Numbered from the stretch's first letter, positions 11,485 to 22,685 are shown. The stretch is 64,000 nucleotides of DNA from Amphiura filiformis (GCF_039555335.1 NC_092631.1:2480001-2544000), one strand, 5' to 3'. Notes: generated from the letters alone by a model not told the origin. A program made the numbers and translations.

Positions 11485-11574
11485 ATGTAGTTCTGGAAAG
11501 GACGAATATAGACCATTCCTTGGAGTAATAATTGACGAAAATCTAACTTGGATATTTCATATTAACAAAACATC
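11485..11574 (+). pseudogene. Non-LTR reverse transcriptase relic, C-terminal fragment (GPCR copy 1 unit)
   Basis: Reads YRPFLGVIIDENLTW then FHINK in the plus frame. This is the 'FLGV-x-ID-x-LTW-x-HI' block that follows the catalytic palm in jockey/CR1-type LINE reverse transcriptases. The same block, further decayed, is at 25610-25690. It is cut off by the element at 11575. Confidence 0.7.
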
Positions 11575-12053
11575 TTAGGGGTGGTGCAATAATTATGTGT
11601 ACCCCGGGGTGAATTATAGGGGGGCAAAGATTTTTGGCAGGCCAAAAGGGGGGCAAGCATTTTTGGCAGGTCGAAAGGGGGGTCAAGCGATTTTGGCAGG
11701 TCGAAAGGAGGGCAAGCAATTTTTGGCACAGATATTTTGGGCACCGTTTCTATATTACGCCCTAAAAAGGCGTAGGAAAACGTTACGAACACGTTCAAAT
11801 ATGCAAAATTTCCTGCTCGCTGCGCTCGCATTATATGTTAAGACAATTTAAGGTTTTAAATTCGGGTTCCCCAAAATCTGGCATGTGTAGGGGGGGCAAA
11901 GATTTTTGGCACGTCAAAGGGGGGCAAAGGTTTTTGGCACGTCGAAAGGGGGGGCAAAGGTTTTTGGCACGGCCAAAGGGGGGGCAAGCGATTTTTGGCA
12001 GACCATTTTGAGAATTCACCCCCGGGTACACATAATTATTGCACCACCCCTTA
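11575..12053. mobile_element. Inverted-repeat element carrying a G-rich minisatellite
   Basis: The ends TTAGGGGTGGTGCAATAATT and its inverse AATTATTGCACCACCCCTTA are near-identical over about 45 bp, running on through GTGTACCC(C)GGG. The interior is a tandem array of 30-35 bp G-rich units (GGGGGGCAAGCATTTTTGGC type), both left and right of a unique centre. The plus and minus ORFs here are products of the array. A similar array lies near 63345-63540. Confidence 0.8.
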
Positions 12054-12703
12054 AATGTCTAGTTGTTATTATTATCACTTATACATAAATTCTAGACAGT
12101 TCATTGGTTGATTATCATTTATCATTTTTACCATCAGCCTCTCCGTGTGATAGTCTTTACCATCATAGTGCTGCGCCGTAGTGCGTCTGCGCCAAGCCGT
12201 GTGCTGACTCTTAGACTCGCCGATTTAGTTATGGAGTGGACCCCAAAATGTGAAGTATTTCACGGCAAAACATGGTGTTATGTTGATGAAAAATGTATTT
12301 CCTACCTTAAATAGTATTTTAGTAGTAGAAGTGATATAAAACAAATATTAGCTGTCTTAAATTCGTGTAATGGTCGAAATATAATCACTCGGTGAAAGAT
12401 GTATTGTTCCATTCCACGAGCCGGTATATTTCGACCATCACACTCATAGACAGTTAATATTTGTATACTATTCAATTGAATTAACGTCCGTGTTGATTCC
12501 AGTATCCCTAAACTCTACCTGGATTATTAATTATGTTTAGTTATTTCTAGTCCTAGCCGTTCTCTAGGTTATTTAACCTATCAGAATTGTTTTACCGTTG
12601 TTTGCCACTAATTTATTTTACTCTTTCGTGATTGATTCTGAATATCCTTTACTAAGTCACGATTCAACTTGTGTTTTTTTTTTCAACATCATCTTGAATA
12701 TCG

Positions 12704-13900
12704 CTAGAGTTGATATTCTATCACACTTTTACTGATGCTCGAACGTGTGTCTACTGTCTCTGTATCACTGACACATAATTCTGGCCGAGAGCGGATAGAT
12801 GTGGAACCTGATGAGTTGTTGAATATTGTCAACAATTTAGTGCGCTGCGAATTCCCGAGGTTGGAGTTACTAGAACATTTAAGACATCCGAAGCACTGCG
12901 CTAGGCATTCACGGTGTGCCGAACTAAGAACAAACACCAACCATGGGTTCAAACTTGAATTAGCTAAAGACATAAAATAATAAAAATGTCGAAACTTGGT
13001 AACGGGCTCACCGTGAAATTCATTAATTGGTTTGAAATGGAACATGAAACTGTATATAAAACTTGGAAGCGAGAAGAGACAGAAAAATATTGTAATTGTA
13101 ATGGTTATGTAAGCCAGCCTCTTACGGGCTTTTGTTTGCTTCTTAAATGTTTCATTTTGCTCTCTAAATGTGTTTGTGCTTGATATGAGAAAGTATGCCA
13201 TTTTGGTATAATGTATGGTAACTAACATGAAAGGAATTATGTACACAATGAGCAATTTACAACATTCAAATATTTGAGCTCTCCTACTACCTCGCTCTAC
13301 TGATTGGCAGCTAATGGTGATGTTAAAGATTTCTTTTACTGTCGTGAAATACGTCGTCAAAATTGGTGAAGCAACTATAAACCCTAGAACCCATGCAATT
13401 ATTGCAAAGCATAACGAATCACGTTTAGTACGAGACTTACGGGAATGCACCCCATGAACTATCGCCGAATATCGCTCGCGACTCAACGCGACTAATGAAT
13501 ATGCGCAAGCGCATTGACAAACCACAGGCGCATAGTTTCTTAGGGCGCATGGCATTCTACCACTTAACCAGCAAGGGTGTAACTCATGCTCAAATTTGAT
13601 TGGCCCAGTCACCACTATATACAAAAGGTCCGCGACTGTAAGGTTACCGATTAGAATGTTTGGAGCATTGCGCAGATTTTTGTTCTTCAAGATTATTATT
13701 AACAGAGCTACATTTCCAACAAACCCAAATGCAATAAAAATTACAAACATAACTAGTCGCCAAATAGAGTCGTCTCGAATAGCACAAATGTCTTTTAAGA
13801 CGTTTATGATGTCATTGTAACTCAGTTGACTTGTCTTGTCCAACTCGTAACTGTATTCAGAAAAGTTAACATCGAATGTGGTGTTATATATTGCCTCCAT
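12704..13900 (-). CDS. Class A GPCR, bombesin/CCHamide/endothelin-receptor-like, copy 1
   Basis: A 398-residue seven-transmembrane receptor. I start it at the ATG at 13900, the position conserved in copy 2; the open frame upstream begins only at a TTG. N-glycosylation sites are in the N terminus (NTTF, NFSE). TM1 holds FVGNVALL, TM2 LTVADLL, and TM3 has Cys in MPCAL and ends ALSRERYSAIV (ERY in place of DRY). TM4 has the conserved Trp, ECL2 the Cys of ISCQS, TM6 FFCLFSLP, TM7 NSSLNPWLV. NPWLV lacks the usual Tyr of NPxxY; bombesin receptors also deviate there. A Cys cluster after TM7 (CFGCLKC) suggests palmitoylation. An acceptor-like CTGCTCCAG lies 18 bp before the ATG, so a non-coding 5' exon is possible. 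Likely a neuropeptide receptor coupling to G proteins at the plasma membrane; the ligand is unknown. AATAAA near 12612 may serve as poly(A) signal. Confidence 0.9.
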   Translation of the reverse strand: MEAIYNTTFDVNFSEYSYELDKTSQLSYNDIINVLKDICAIRDDSIWRLVMFVIFIAFGFVGNVALLIIILKNKNLRNAPNILIGNLTVADLLYIVVTGPIKFEHELHPCWLSGRMPCALRNYAPVVCQCACAYSLVALSRERYSAIVHGVHSRKSRTKRDSLCFAIIAWVLGFIVASPILTTYFTTVKEIFNITISCQSVERGSRRAQIFECCKLLIVYIIPFMLVTIHYTKMAYFLISSTNTFREQNETFKKQTKARKRLAYITITITIFFCLFSLPSFIYSFMFHFKPINEFHGEPVTKFRHFYYFMSLANSSLNPWLVFVLSSAHRECLAQCFGCLKCSSNSNLGNSQRTKLLTIFNNSSGSTSIRSRPELCVSDTETVDTRSSISKSVIEYQL

Positions 13901-13927
13901 TATTAAAACGATGGTCCACTGGAGCAG

Positions 13928-14015
13928 AACAAAAGTTGTATCATCAAGTTTCTTCAATGTGATTTTAGTATCATCAAAGTTGTATCATCAAGTTTCTTCA
14001 ATGTGATTTTAGTCG
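13928..14015. repeat. Tandem duplication of about 45 bp upstream of GPCR copy 1
   Basis: The word AAAGTTGTATCATCAAGTTT and the 20 bases after it occur twice in a row (about 13933 and 13977). Copy 2 has no such duplication. It lies in the presumed intron or 5' region. Confidence 0.8.
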
Positions 14016-14119
14016 ATACATATATCAATTCAATTGAATAACAAAAATGCGTTTGCTCTGATAAAGAAATCAGAAAGTAAGTTTATGACAAAATAGTAGT
14101 TAATTCTCCTTATTAATTA

Positions 14120-14430
14120 GGATCCATATCAGCCTCATGAAATCAGACTGATGAAAGGATTAGTAATAAGCATTAATGTCATGCAGGACAACGAGTCCAT
14201 CATCATCATATTGTAATAGAATAATTCCGGATATCGACAGTTGTGTCCACCAATGCCTGAGTAAGGCAAAAGACAAAATGGTATAATAATATTCTGCTTT
14301 TCATATAATGACAGAATCCTTGTAAAATCACACTTTACCATTGATGATAACTATCACGAATACGTGTAAAGCATTGGGCACAATACATAGTTTCAGATAT
14401 CAAGTTGTGTCACCGATACCTTCTTTTCGT
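14120..14430. repeat. GPCR unit, 5' flank shared with copy 2
   Basis: Co-linear with 35640-36670: both have GATAAAGAAATCAGAAA, AATAATTCCGGATA, AGACA(A/C)AATGGTATA and GACAGAATCCTTGT in the same order. Copy 2 differs by a 658-bp TTAA element. A further matching block is at 16747-17060 against 36690-37360, so 14440-16740 was inserted in copy 1 or lost from copy 2. Confidence 0.7.
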
Positions 14431-14625
14431 GTCGCATGAATCCGTACTGGCACTTCCACTTCCAAGGCGGCATTATGTCATTTTCGTAAGTAATAAAGCC
14501 GTATGTGTACTCCGTTCCTTAATCTTTACTTACGTGTATCTATACTCCAACGAAATGTTGCCGTGAGTAATAAAGTGGTAAGTTTCCTTTAGTTTAAACT
14601 TCTTATCTTTACTTGTGTGTATCTA

Positions 14626-14917
14626 TAGACGAATCCAATTTCACGCATTCCTACACCTCAATGGCAGCCGTCGGCTCTATCTCACCTAAAATGTGAAATG
14701 ATGCGGCCTTGGAGGGTATTTTAAACTGCATTCTATCACCCGTGTTACACGTAGACAAAAGAATGTTGACAGTTTACAACACAAAAGAATCTAACATCGA
14801 ATTTTAAGCGGGTTTAATCCACTCAATTGGGCACTCACAACACCTGTTTGGTGCATGCGGGGACCCAAATATGTCCGACCAAATCCTGACCATGACTTGG
14901 CTCGTTGGATTCGTCTA
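14626..14917. mobile_element. TA-target MITE, TAGACGAATCC ends, copy 1
   Basis: Ends TAGACGAATCCAA and TTGGATTCGTCTA are exact inverted repeats within a TATA context. The flanking host word TCTATACTCCAACGA also occurs uninterrupted at about 14538, which is the empty form of the site in an older tandem duplication. About 292 bp. Close relative at 25795-26096, older one at 18944-19215. Confidence 0.85.
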
Positions 14918-15109
14918 TACTCCAACGAGATATTGCCGTGTGACAGATGAAAAGTCAGAGCAGATTACGTTGAACAAAAATGCTGCAAACTGTAGAATCG
15001 GAAGATTGTGGTTTGAAACGAACAACGTCTGCAGAAAGATAACATCACGCATGCGTGTTTCTTTCATTGATTTGTACCGGGTGTCCCAAAAAGATAAATG
15101 TTAATAAAT

Positions 15110-16740
15110 ATAAAATAATGTCCTTTTCATGACATAATCTATGTACCCTCTACTAGTATCTCTGTGAATGTCAAGTTCATAATTTTGACACTTAGCCCGC
15201 ATTCCTGAGCAAGGTGTTTACATGACATAATGCAACACATGTTTCTTCTGTGCAATAAGTTCAACAGTAAAAAAAGAGATAAATAAAAAGTAATCAGGAA
15301 AACATATGAAAACAAAGCTAGGTAGGTCGGATTGTTTTTATAATTGTTTTAATGGCACACTACTGTATAGCCCTAGGCAATGAGTATTGGTCATGTGGTA
15401 AGATAGATCAATACTTCACACCGTCAATACGCATGACACACCATAGAAATAGATCCGATTAGGGTAGGCACAGGACGCAAAGTTTATCGGAAACATGGAT
15501 ACAGGAATGGACAGTTATGAAATGTTTTGTGCGTTTACAGTAGCGATTTTCTTCTTAACAAAATGCTGTTGGCCAAATTTAGCTTTGAAATGAAATTTGC
15601 ACACAGAAAAAGTAAAAAAATAAATAAAAAAAGGGCCGACCCTGATTTTGGCCAATTTTGGGTCGGTCGGTGGAGGGTAAGCAAATATTTTGTTTGCCTT
15701 ATCATGAGGCCTTACTTCACAAAGGATCATTCTTTTCAACATGTGTCTCAAACTAACAATTGAATACGCCGCGTATTATCAATTCATCATGTATGACTAG
15801 TATCTCTATTCCCGTTGCCTCACAATACCCACATACTTTCTTGTTTGAAAATCCTTATAAATATGTTAATAGAAAAACTTCAAAATTATTAAATGGTAGA
15901 AATTCAAGTCCATTGAATAATATTGGGGAATTTTCTGATGATTCTGGCTTCTCACGAACGTTCAAAAGATATAAATGGTTTGTCATCTATAATAGATTAA
16001 TGGGAAGAATATTTCATATATTTTGTTATTAGATAGAAAATTCGGGCGATTCCGGGCAATTATATTATCAGTGAATTTCGTTAATTTGGTATTCTATCTC
16101 CATGAAACAATACTATTTTGACTACCCTGATTAACGCTTTACGGTGTAAAATATATTTTAGGAAGTTTTATTTAGAATAGTGTATTTTCAGCAAATAATG
16201 TAAATTTTTAGTTTGTTGCTTGTTATCTGTTTTTCGCATTATAATGCATAATTTATTTCTGTCAAGTAACTGATGATTAGGCCTATACTATACATTCTTA
16301 AGTTAAGTAATATTTATTTTGACGCCTTGATTTGAATTAGCTAAATCAACAGGTAACTTTGGCGGCACACATGATAATTTTAGATGAAAGCATAGTTACT
16401 TCTTTTGTGGACGGAAGATGTTACAATACATATTACGTAATGGTATTCAATAGACTTGTAGCGGTGCAATATCCATGGCTGTAAAACCTTACTTAGATAC
16501 CTAAATGCGTGATAAAACATTACACTACATGTATAGAGAGCGTGCAATTATATTAATTTCCCCAGTGAAAATCCGTAACAAACTTACCACATTTGTTTGC
16601 TTCTTGCATGTTATGCTGTGTTTATTTGTAATGAAATTGTTCAATAGCAAAGCTGTGCCTTTCTCTACATTTGCATATGGCATCACTTTCTCAACAACTT
16701 GCAATTATAAATTCGCAAACACTTTAGATAAATGCTTGAA
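15110..16740. other. Non-coding stretch, nothing recognised
   Basis: AT-rich, no gene I can support. The pair of overlapping opposite-strand ORFs at 15515-15763 has no family features. The whole block is absent from GPCR copy 2. Confidence 0.45.
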
Positions 16741-17069
16741 GACATTCAAAACCAACATTACTTCAGTTTAGTACGTATTATAAATCACTTTTAAAGTTGT
16801 ATGTGTACTTTAGATAAAGTTACCAAATCAGTCGTCCTTAGAGTCCATGTACGGCACATAATCAGACTTTCTTCGTCGCCAACCAAAGTCTCCATGTTTA
16901 ATACGCTTCGTGTTTTTAATGATTTTTCACTATTAAACTAACCAGAACCACTCTGTATGCAGCTGCGTTTTAGATTTTGACGACATTACAGACACGATAG
17001 GATAATACCCGATCGCGATAATAACATGATTTTTATTTACTTCAAATGTATTACATAACAGCTGCGAAT

Positions 17070-17870
17070 AAACCCCTGCAGTGCGTGGAATCGCCATGAT
17101 GGTGAGACGGTCACGGCCACAATCTATACCTGACCTCTTTTTAAGTTCATTGTCTTGCATGTGTGTCGGTTGCCTTACTTAAAATCGAAGATCCGATCAT
17201 TCCGATGTCTAAATAATTAAAGTAATAATGTGTGATTTGCAAAAAGAATAGATTCTTATTTAAATGTTTGTTTTCACTGATTGCATTATCCCCTTTTAAT
17301 TTCGAGCCAAACAAATGAGGTATAACGAAGAAACGAAGATTTCATTCCAACGCCTACAATGCGTGTACTTCGCTCGCCGATCGTATTACATGTAACTGCA
17401 CGGAGCATCGCGCTCGACGTGTGTACATGCAAGCTGACATCCACGGTACATGTTAGCAAGCACTCGATCGTTGAACTCTGAATAAAACCGGGTCGATCCC
17501 TTTTTAAAACAAAAAGTTAAATTTTACTGTTATTAAAGCACTTCAGGCTTAGTCTTTTACGTGGTATTTTAGTATACCACTGGGCATTATAATTATGCAA
17601 AAAGTAGAAATCCGAGTAAAATTGAGGGCGTAGCTGTGAAGCAAATCACACATGGCTTTAACTTAGTAACTAATGTATCAACGCTTCCAACATCATTACA
17701 GTGTTAAGGGAGTTTATAGATAAGGCTAATGATAGTCTGTAAGCATCTGATCATTATACAGATCCGATCTAAGGAAAGAAATTATGGCCATAAAAATACA
17801 AGCAAGGCAAGCCACATAATTGTCCAGAATTAAAACGTCATATTCACCAGTAACCTTTCAAACACTACAC
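17070..17870. other. Non-coding stretch with a GC-richer island
   Basis: The 75-codon ORF ending at 16933 reaches into this stretch but lacks domain features. Around 17340-17480 the sequence is richer in CG dinucleotides (CGCTCGCCGATCG, GCGCTCGACG), which could mark a regulatory patch or a repeat end. Nothing firmer can be said. Confidence 0.35.
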
Positions 17871-17875
17871 AAATA

Positions 17876-18122
17876 TGTGATGCGATCAAGCAAAATCAGT
17901 CGGAACTCGGAAATATCAAATTTTCAGTTTCTTAAACATGTTAAAGGATAGTAAAAAGCATTTTACGAAAACCCCATTGACATTGAACAACCAGTTCCAA
18001 AGATATGAGCAATTAAAGAGTTTCCAAAACAATAGGAAACAAAAGGAAATATTTCCTTTGTTTGACTATATCTCAAAATCAATATTTGTGAGTTCCGACT
18101 TATTTTGTTTGATCGCATCACA
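17876..18122. mobile_element. TA-flanked MITE, same family as 8681, inverted orientation
   Basis: TGTGATGCGATCAAGC at the left and TTTGATCGCATCACA at the right, with TA before and after. The interior reads as the reverse complement of the copies at 8681 and 18128. The next copy begins five bases later. Confidence 0.85.
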
Positions 18123-18127
18123 TATGT

Positions 18128-18368
18128 AATCAAAATCAGTCGGAACTCGGAAATATTGATTTGGAGATATAGCCAAACAAATGAAATATTTCCTTTTGTT
18201 TTCTGTTGTTTTGGAAAATCTTTAATTGCTCACACCTTTGAAACCGGTTGTTCAATTCCAATGTAGTTTTCAGCAAAATGCAGCTTTCTAAATGCTTTTT
18301 ACTATCCTATAAGAAACTGAAAATTTAATATTTCCGAGTTCCGACTGATTTTGCTTGATCGCATCACA
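18128..18368. mobile_element. TA-family MITE, left tip missing
   Basis: Begins ATCAAAATCAGTCGGAACTC, lacking the outermost 14 bases, and ends GATCGCATCACA-TA. It lies back to back with the previous copy in opposite orientation, so the pair is itself palindromic. Confidence 0.8.
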
Positions 18369-18514
18369 TATATGGATGATAAATGCAATAATACAATCAA
18401 ATCACGAAGATAGTCGAGTCTGATATGGATATGCCCATGGCTATTAAAGTAAACAAAACCCGGGAAGGAAAGGAAGGGAAAGAGAAGCAATCAATAGAAC
18501 GGGCTCGGTCAACC

Positions 18515-18690
18515 ACCTTTGTACAGATTTTTTGTGGGACATAAGAGCACACCAGACGCACCATATTGCATTCTGAATACGAGGAATATCCTGCTGATAT
18601 CAAATAATTTTAATTTTTTGAAATTTGCAATAGGCCTATCATACAAATTTTATGGCAAATTATTTTATAGCAAATGGGTATTAATTGGGT
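18515..18690. mobile_element. TTAA-family foldback MITE, end fragment
   Basis: Carries the family's end block (TTTTTTGTGGGACATAAGAGC) and the GATATCAAATAATTTTAATT block, then stops. The other arm is missing. Confidence 0.65.
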
Positions 18691-18861
18691 TCAAATTTGA
18701 TTTTGTCACACCCTGTAACTCCAATGCAACGTTAGACCCAATACACTACAAGAAATTAGAGACAAGGTAATGTGCCAGTATTAGTATTAGCAAGAGCAGC
18801 CATAGTATATGCTACCCTCACGTTCTATATAATACTTACTTGAGGCAATAATATGAAAAAG

Positions 18862-18930
18862 TGGACGGCTTACCCCATGGACCACTCACCCCACGGACCG
18901 CTTACCCCACGGACCATTTACCCCTACTCT
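18862..18930. repeat. Short tandem repeat, unit about 17 bp
   Basis: Four degenerate units of the type CTTACCCCACGGACCG. No coding sense was seen. Confidence 0.75.
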
Positions 18931-18943
18931 CCCCCTTTACCTA

Positions 18944-19215
18944 TAGACATATCCGATTCCACTCATTCCTACACCTTAATGGCAGGCTGCAGCCATTGAA
19001 GTGGGCCATCCCACCTGAAATGTGAAATGATGCAGGCTTTGCAGGAATTTTAAACTGTGTTCCATCACCCGTGCATGCTGAAAGTTACAATGCAATACAA
19101 TATAAGATTGATTTTGAAGCAGCGCTTTTCCACCCAAATGGGCAGTTACAATAGTTTGGTGCGGATACCCTCTGAAATTGCGGAATGAATTCTGACCATC
19201 ACTTGGCTCGTCGGA
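18944..19215. mobile_element. TA-target MITE, TAGACGAATCC family, old copy
   Basis: Same internal landmarks as 14626-14917 in the same order: CATTCCTACACC, GTGAAATGATGC, TTTTAAACTG, GACCATCACTTGGCTCG. It is clearly diverged, and the right terminus is no longer a good inverse of the left. Confidence 0.65.
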
Positions 19216-19797
19216 GTAGTGTTCTTTGCTGTTTTTGCAACCCATCAGTATACACATTTTTCTGAAAAAAACTCATCCAAATCTGCCCAAAATGTTGTGC
19301 TTTAAAGGAAACTTTTGCCCAAATGCGCCCGGTCTTTATTGACAACCCACCCATCGAAATACCAAAATCGCTGACAAGCTGCCTCAAAACCGTGGCACAT
19401 CTCCGTACACCTTCAACCAGGGAGAACCCTCTCCATGATATTTCTTATTGTGCTCGGAATAGTGGTTGCCCTTTTAATATCAGATATAGCCCGAATTCGA
19501 AAGTTTGATACAGGTATTCGATTTCTGGCAGAAAGCCTTTTATCCTGAGGGAGCCGCAGGTTATTGTGTTGGCTTTATATGTTTAGGGAGTAGATTGTTA
19601 AAAAAAATCATCAAAAATCAAAAACCCTGATCTACGGGCCCGACACCCCGGAATTTGTGTTTTGGAGAATTTGTTTTATTATTATTACTTGAAAAGTCCG
19701 TCCACACGTAGAAAAGACCTTTTCTTTTTTTAAATATGAAGTTGTGTCAAATGCGGCCAGTTACCAAACATAACTATCGCCGAATACAAATATGTCA

Positions 19798-19888
19798 TAC
19801 TCGACCATTTGTGATTTGATTGTATTATTCATTTGCATAATGATAAATGCAAATGAATAATACAATCAAATCACATATAATCGAGTAT
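19798..19888. repeat. Hairpin-forming short inverted repeat
   Basis: GTGATTTGATTGTATTATTC-ATTTGCA is followed after about 10 bases by TGCAAAT-GAATAATACAATCAAATCAC, a nearly perfect inverse. The single-arm word AATACAATCAAATCA also occurs at 18385 and the AATACAATCAAAAC form near 46955 and 46990, so this is a dispersed repeat. Confidence 0.75.
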
Positions 19889-19898
19889 CACATTCCAG

Positions 19899-20205
19899 GT
19901 TATATTTTGGGCTTTGGTTTTGGTAAAAACGTTTTAATAATATGTTGGGCTATATAAACGTCTTGAAAACGTTTTTAGAATGTTTTGCATAAAAATACAC
20001 TGCAACAATAATGTTTTAAATGTTGTCAAAATGTTATATTGTAAAATGTAATATTTTTGCCTAATAGTTTGTCAACACCAATAACATTATGTTAGAATAA
20101 TTGTAGTTTGTATTTTGTAATTAAAAAGTGTTTTTGAACGTTATGAAAACGTCATATCCTTAATACATATAACCCGACATTAACTGTTTTCTAACCTTCT
20201 ACTGG
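19899..20205. mobile_element. AACGTT-rich element, copy 1
   Basis: Has GGTTATATTTTGGGCTTTGG, repeated AAAACGTTTT words, and ATATAACCCGACATT near the right end. The ends with the CAGCAAACA motif are not preserved. Relatives at 21505-21855 and 41918-42612. Confidence 0.6.
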
Positions 20206-20232
20206 GATGTTCATGGTTTAAACTTCTCTTAA

Positions 20233-20543
20233 GATTAGCAACTATTTTGCGAATGGTAGTGAGCTTTTGCAAAAATTGCATTGATCATTTCATAGCGAGA
20301 AGTATTTAAATATCACAGAAATACTATTGTAGGTCCTGTGGTTCTTCAGTTATGTTGTATTAGGGCTGAAACAATAACACTTTTGTATAACGTACAAAAC
20401 TCATAATAATAACAATAAATCAAGGAAGTTTTCAAAGTATATGATTTGTAGAATGAATATTTGCACAACATCAAAGTGTTATTTTTCAATGTTATATCGA
20501 TTTAGATCATGAAAATCGAGTTTTTGGCTGTTTCGACCAACCC
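20233..20543. mobile_element. TTAA-flanked MITE, family of 21024, copy 1
   Basis: Flanked by TTAA at 20229-20232 and 20544-20547. Contains TTAGCAACTATTTT at the left, the GCGAATGGTAGTGAGCTTT block and TCGACCAAC near the right. Opposite orientation to 21024-21387. Confidence 0.7.
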
Positions 20544-20872
20544 TTAACTCTCTTCACGCGGGTGTCGACTGCAGACGACAAGTTTCAAAAAAAGTTTAGA
20601 AATTCAAAAATTTCAGAAATGTAAATTTTCATGACCATATTTGGAATCAGCATGAAAAATGCATTAAAATGAGTACAAACAAGCCTAGTATTGATTCAGT
20701 AGTTCTTAAGATAGCTCTTGATATTTTGAGAAAATATTTCAAAACTTGAACTTTTTCCGTTAAAACGCATGGCTAGCACGCAGAGCATTAATAACTGCTA
20801 TAAACTGAGAACACGAAATGGAAACCCAGCAACAACAGCTGTGTGAATACAAAAAGGGCAAGGTAACTGTTA

Positions 20873-21019
20873 AATCATAGGGCCATAATATTATTCATTG
20901 TTAATGACATCATGAATACTTCAACCATTATCAAATTTGCCTGCTTTGCAGATGACACTACTATTACTTATTCACATACAGTACTGACAAAATATATCGA
21001 AAATGTTTACTTGTCACCA
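20873..21019 (+). pseudogene. Non-LTR reverse transcriptase relic (GPCR copy 3 unit)
   Basis: In one frame it reads LFIVNDIMNTSTIIKFACFA then DDTTITYSH. The core is the Y/FADD motif of the reverse transcriptase palm, here FADDTT as in jockey/CR1-type LINEs. The expected N-terminal and thumb sequences are missing, and a stop precedes the block. It is followed by CTGACAAAATATAT, which is also found after the relic at 25690. A related palm fragment is at 22686-22812. Confidence 0.75.
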
Positions 21020-21023
21020 TTAA

Positions 21024-21387
21024 GGGTAGACGAGGTATTGTTGGTCGAAGCAACCTAAAAATCGATTTTCATTATCTAGATCAATATATTATTGAAAATT
21101 AACACCTTGATGCTTTGCAAAAGTTCCTTCTACAAATCGTATACTTTGCAAACTTGCTTAATTTATTGTTGTTAATGAGTTATGTACGTTTTACAAAAGT
21201 GTTGTTGTTTCAGACCTCTTTACAACGTAACTCAAGAACCGCAGCACCTATAAAAGTATATCTGTGATATTTTAATTCTTCTACACGCTCGCTATGAATT
21301 GAGCAATGCAGTTTTTGCCATAGCTCACTACCATTCGTAAGATGCTGTGAACTACCAAATCACAACAGTTTAAAATAATTAATAACC
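21024..21387. mobile_element. TTAA-flanked MITE, GGGTAGACGAGG end, copy 2
   Basis: TTAA at 21020-21023 and 21388-21391 delimit 364 bp. Left end GGGTAGACGAGGTATTGTTG, right end AATAACC. It sits in the LINE-derived 3' flank of GPCR copy 3. The copy at 25183-25498 is in reverse orientation. Confidence 0.8.
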
Positions 21388-21504
21388 TTAAATCATATTG
21401 ATTTGTTTGTGTAAGCGTCGGTGTTGATTTCCCGCTCCCTGTCTTAACTGTTTCTCTGCTATAAACCCTGACTGTATTATTATCTCTGTTTACTGTTTGT
21501 CTAT

Positions 21505-21855
21505 TTATTTCACAGTAAACATAGCACGTTTTAAAAACGTTTTAAACAGGATATATATTTTGGGTTTTAGCTTTGATAAATAACATTAAATGTCGGGTTA
21601 TATAATGGTAAACGTTTTAAAATGTTTTGTATGACAACACTCTACAACAACATTTTTAAAATTATGTCAAAATGTTATTGTAAAATATTTGTTGCAAACA
21701 TTTTTGCCAAATATTTTGACAACACATAACTTTATGTCAAAATGCGTTTTTGAATGTTATGAAAACGTTTTATACCCTTTATATAACCCGACATTTTTCT
21801 GGCAACCTTTTGCGAATAATGTCGAAAACGTTTTGTGTGTTTACTGGGTTCTAGT
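21505..21855. mobile_element. AACGTT-rich element, copy 2
   Basis: Begins near TTTCACAGTAAACATAG, then GTTTTAAAAACGTTTTAAAC. Ends AAAACGTTTTGTGTGTTTACT. Inner pair TGTCGGGTTATATAA against TTATATAACCCGACA. Comparison with GPCR copies 1 and 2 shows this element interrupts their shared flank. Confidence 0.7.
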
Positions 21856-22013
21856 CATAGCCGTTTTCTGGGTTATTTAACGTGTCAGATATTGTTTCAC
21901 CGTTGTTTATCTCTCTTTTGTCACTACTTTATTTCACTCTTTCGTGATTGATTCTGAATTTCCTGTAAGTCACGATTCAACTTGTGTTTCTTTCACCAGT
22001 AACTTGAATATCG

Positions 22014-22683
22014 CTAGAATTGATGTTCTATCACACTTTTATAGAGGTTTGGATGTGTGTCTACTGTCTCTGTAAACACATAATTCTGTCTGTGAGCGGT
22101 TATATGTTGACACTGATAAGTTGTTGATTATTTTTAGAGATCGATGCGGTGCGAATTTCTAGGGTCGGAGTTGCTAGAACGTTTTAGACATCCGAAGCAC
22201 TGCGCTAGGCGTTCACGGTGTGTCGAACTAAGAATAAACATCAATCATGGGTTCAAACTTGAATTTGCTAAAGACATAAAATAACAAAAATGTCGCAACT
22301 TGGTAACGGGCTCACCGTGAAATTCATTCATTGGTTTGAAATGGAACATCAAACTGTATATAAAACTTGGAAGCGAGAATAGACAGAAAAATATTGTAAT
22401 GGTTATGTAAGCCAGCCTTTTACGCGCTTTCGTTTGCTTCCTAAATGTTTCATTTTGCTCTCTAAATATGTTTGTGCTTGAAATGAGAAAGTATCCTATT
22501 TTGTAGGGTAACTAACATTAAAGGCATGATGTAGACAATGAGCAATTTACAACATTCGAATATTTGAGCTCTCCTACTGGCTCGCTCTGCTGATTGGCAG
22601 CTAATGGTGATGTTAAAAATCTCTTTTACTGTCGTGAAATGAGTTGTAAAAATCGGAGAGCCCTAAAACCCATGCAAGTATAG
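22014..22683 (-). pseudogene. GPCR copy 3, truncated pseudogene
   Basis: Matches the 3' half of the receptors at 12704 and 34303, from the stop codon region back to the stretch coding for TM4 (the VKEIFN region and the WVLGF region before it). Frame-breaking differences occur: bases are missing at the site equal to copy 1 'GAAGCAACTATAAAC' (here GGAGAGCCCTAAAAC), a shortened AATTGTAAT run near 22398, and lost bases in the C-terminal region. Beyond 22683 the sequence switches abruptly to a reverse transcriptase fragment, so TM1-TM3 are absent. Not expected to make a receptor. Confidence 0.85.
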
Positions 22684-22685
22684 TA

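Noticed and set aside
11562..12031. Paired ORFs on both strands with PPF/LPK repeats
   Set aside because: Symmetric translation of the minisatellite inside an inverted-repeat element.
13901..13957. N-terminal extension of GPCR copy 1 (KKLDDTTFVLLQ...)
   Set aside because: It begins at TTG, has no ATG, runs through a tandem duplication and an acceptor-like site, and is not conserved as a start in copy 2.
16933..17160. 75-codon minus ORF
   Set aside because: Partly shared with the GPCR copy 2 flank, where it is not open, so it is not under coding constraint.
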